64,000 nt of DNA, taken from assembly GCF_000383095.1 (NCBI RefSeq), contig NZ_AORL01000013.1, positions 62,001 through 126,000 on the forward strand, written 5' to 3'. The translations under genes and the position numbers were made by a program. Source of the stretch: Sphingomonas sp. PR090111-T3T-6A (GTDB taxonomy: Bacteria > Pseudomonadota > Alphaproteobacteria > Sphingomonadales > Sphingomonadaceae). The notes beneath the pieces are model-generated. The model ran no database searches. It had not been told where the DNA came from and saw only the letters and a program-made list of their open reading frames with translations. Positions 62,592 through 64,000 of this stretch are shown here, one piece after another; position 1 is the first letter of the stretch, and every line of letters starts with the position of its first letter.

Positions 62592-63452
62592 GTGACCATC
62601 CGCCCCCGGCGCAGCGCGCTCTATCTGCCGGCCTCCAACCTGCGCGCGCTGGAGAAGGCGCGGACGCTGCCCTGCGATGTGGTGATCCTCGATCTGGAGG
62701 ACGCCGTCGCCCCCGACACCAAGGAGCTGGCGCGCGCGCAGGCGGTCGAGGCGGTGCGGGCGGGTGGTTTCGGCCGGCGCGAGCTGGTGGTGCGTGTCAA
62801 CGGGCTGGAGACGCCGTGGGGCGCCGATGATCTGCGCGCGCTGGCCGGCGTCGCGCCCGACGCGGTGCTGGTGCCCAAGGTTTCCGATGGCGGGGACATT
62901 GCGGGCTATCAGGCCCTCCTCGCCGACACGCCCGGTTCCGTGCGGCTGTGGGCGATGATCGAGACGACGCGCAGCCTCTTCCGCCTCGACGAGATCGCGC
63001 GGATGTCCGCCGACACGCGCCTGTCCGCCTTCGTGCTCGGCACCAACGATCTCGCCAAGGAGATGGGCGCGACGCTGACGACCGCGCGGCTGCCCTTCGT
63101 CGGCGCGCTCGGCCTCGCGGTGGCGGCGGCGCGGGCCTATGGGCTCGCCATCCTCGACGGCGTGTTCAACGAGCTGGAGGACGAGGCCGGCCTCGTCGAG
63201 CAATGCCGTCAGGGCGTCGAGTTCGGCTTCGACGGCAAGACGCTGATCCACCCCCGTCAGATCGAGCCGTGCAACGCCGCCTTCTCGCCGTCTGGCGAGG
63301 CGGTCCGCTGGGCGGAGACGATTCTCGCCGCGTTCGATCTGCCGGAGAATGCCGGCAAGGGCGCGATCCGCGTCGAGGGCCGGATGGTCGAGCGGCTGCA
63401 TCTGGTCGCCGCCCGCCGGACGCTGGCGATCCGCGACGCCATCGCGGAATAG
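62592..63452 (+). CDS. HpcH/HpaI aldolase / citrate lyase beta-like (CitE-type) protein
   Basis: 286 aa from GTG 62592, with AGGAG 7 nt upstream. RSALYLPASNLRALEKARTL, VVILDLEDAVAPDTKELAR and LVVRVNGLETPWGADDL lead to the metal Glu/Asp region LWAMIETTRSLFRLDEIA and AFVLGTNDLAKEMGA. GFDGKTLIHPRQI closes the barrel. The patterns match CoA-ester lyases: malyl-CoA/beta-methylmalyl-CoA lyase or citramalyl-CoA lyase. No citrate lyase subunit genes adjoin, so a stand-alone acyl-CoA lyase role is likelier. Exact substrate unknown. Confidence 0.88.
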   Translation: MTIRPRRSALYLPASNLRALEKARTLPCDVVILDLEDAVAPDTKELARAQAVEAVRAGGFGRRELVVRVNGLETPWGADDLRALAGVAPDAVLVPKVSDGGDIAGYQALLADTPGSVRLWAMIETTRSLFRLDEIARMSADTRLSAFVLGTNDLAKEMGATLTTARLPFVGALGLAVAAARAYGLAILDGVFNELEDEAGLVEQCRQGVEFGFDGKTLIHPRQIEPCNAAFSPSGEAVRWAETILAAFDLPENAGKGAIRVEGRMVERLHLVAARRTLAIRDAIAE

Positions 63453-63607
63453 GGGTTTCCGCCACCTGTTGGCGCATTTCGCCGATGCACCGGGGCGTCG
63501 ATCATCGCGAACGCCCCGGAATCCGGGCTTCGGGCGGTTTGGCACGGCCCCTGCAATGTTCTGTGCAAAGGGGAGCAGCCCGCTCCTCCACCGCATGGAG
63601 CCGACCG

Positions 63608-63886
63608 ATGACCCACGACGAGACCGTCGCCGCCCGCAAGCAGGCCAGCCTGATCGGCGTTTGCAAGGCCGTCGGCGAGGGGCTGGGCTTCAACCCGGAT
63701 TTCCTGCGCGTCGGGCTGGCGATCTCGCTGATCGTGAAGCCGGAATATACGCTGATCGTCTACGGCATCCTCGCCGTCACCGTACTGGCGAGCCGCCTGC
63801 TGGTCCGCGAGCCGCGCCGCGCCAAGGTCGTCCGCCAGCCGGAGCAGGCCGAGGTCGCCGCCGAACCGATGCGCGCCGCCGCCTGA
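63608..63886 (+). CDS. PspC domain protein
   Basis: 92 aa. GVCKAVGEGLGFNPDFLRVGLAIS begins the PspC domain, followed by a hydrophobic helix (YTLIVYGILAVTVLASRLLV) and a basic, Ala/Glu-rich tail. The protein is short for PspC but keeps its core; it likely resides at the inner membrane and responds to envelope stress. No pspA/B neighbours are visible. Confidence 0.8.
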   Translation: MTHDETVAARKQASLIGVCKAVGEGLGFNPDFLRVGLAISLIVKPEYTLIVYGILAVTVLASRLLVREPRRAKVVRQPEQAEVAAEPMRAAA

Positions 63887-63889
63887 GGC

Positions 63890-64000
63890 CTAGAGCAGCG
63901 CCTCGATCGCGGGGCGCAGCGTCTCCGGCCTGGCGTTGGGGGCGAAGCGGCGGATGACCTTGCCGCTGCGGTCGACGAGGAACTTGGTGAAGTTCCACTT
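63890..64000 (-). CDS. Glutathione peroxidase, C-terminal end (5' part beyond window)
   Basis: 36 codons plus stop (TAG, complement 63890-63892) are visible on the minus strand. They begin [18 protein letters not shown], where the Trp-Asn-Phe part of the peroxidase active-site triad is recognisable, and continue [19 protein letters not shown]. The sequence matches the C-terminus of glutathione peroxidases closely. The Cys/Gln-bearing N-terminal part lies outside the window. Confidence 0.88.
   Translation of the reverse strand, partial: KWNFTKFLVDRSGKVIRRFAPNARPETLRPAIEALL

Overview
The window is one contiguous piece of a GC-rich (about 65-68%) chromosome. Gene content and style point to an alphaproteobacterium of the Sphingomonadaceae, Sphingomonas-like. 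It has four TonB-dependent receptors (TBDRs), a flavin-dependent halogenase-like gene, an ECF sigma/FecR pair, many Tat-type N-termini and a cyo-type quinol oxidase. No rRNA, tRNA, insertion sequence, prophage or CRISPR array was seen. About 56 protein genes are supported, two of them cut by the window ends (an M19-type dipeptidase at the left, a glutathione peroxidase at the right).

Layout. 0-2.5 kb: dipeptidase-like and amidohydrolase genes in an overlapping pair. 2.8-6.2 kb: PhyH-type dioxygenase, SAM methyltransferase, FUSC membrane protein. 6.3-8.1 kb: a GH26-like enzyme fused to RTX calcium-binding repeats, probably exported by a type I system. 8.4-12.4 kb: a cobalamin riboswitch followed by a TBDR and a PepSY membrane protein. 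12.5-17.2 kb: methyltransferase, NTF2-like protein, a three-gene envelope cassette around an M48 protease, and DUF421. 17.2-19.5 kb: halogenase-like flavoprotein and a Phd/PIN toxin-antitoxin pair. 19.6-25.2 kb: SleB-type wall hydrolase, gamma-glutamyltransferase, RNB ribonuclease and an ABC-F ATPase. 25.3-29.1 kb: ohr operon with a large promoter palindrome, then a zinc alcohol dehydrogenase.

29.1-41.7 kb is a galactoside utilisation locus. An outer-membrane TBDR and a secreted GH36 alpha-galactosidase would release and import galactosides. An AraFGH-type ABC importer brings in galactose or arabinose, and GalM equilibrates anomers. A short-chain dehydrogenase and a DgoD-type galactonate dehydratase fit the oxidative De Ley-Doudoroff route, and a FadR-type regulator sits between the arms. 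The later DgoK and DgoA steps are not in the window.

41.7-47 kb: a NAPE-PLD-like lipoprotein and the cyoABCD quinol oxidase. 47-50.4 kb: MocR regulator, LLM flavin monooxygenase, ADPRibase-Mn-like phosphoesterase. 50.6-55.1 kb: a complete cell-surface signalling system (ECF sigma, FecR, TBDR with an STN signalling domain). 55.2-60.8 kb: a MATE transporter and a probable siderophore-iron operon (TBDR, DUF3649-like, PepSY, DUF3325-like) behind a candidate Fur box. 60.9-64 kb: LysR regulator, WrbA-like flavoprotein, CitE-like lyase, PspC protein and the end of a glutathione peroxidase.

The most interesting observations are the B12-riboswitch TBDR/PepSY module and its parallel with the Fur-like TBDR/PepSY operon, the galactoside locus with its Tat-lipoprotein AraF homologue, the dipeptidase-like protein lacking metal ligands, and the uncharacterised M48 envelope cassette. 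All functions were read from sequence motifs alone; no searches were run.
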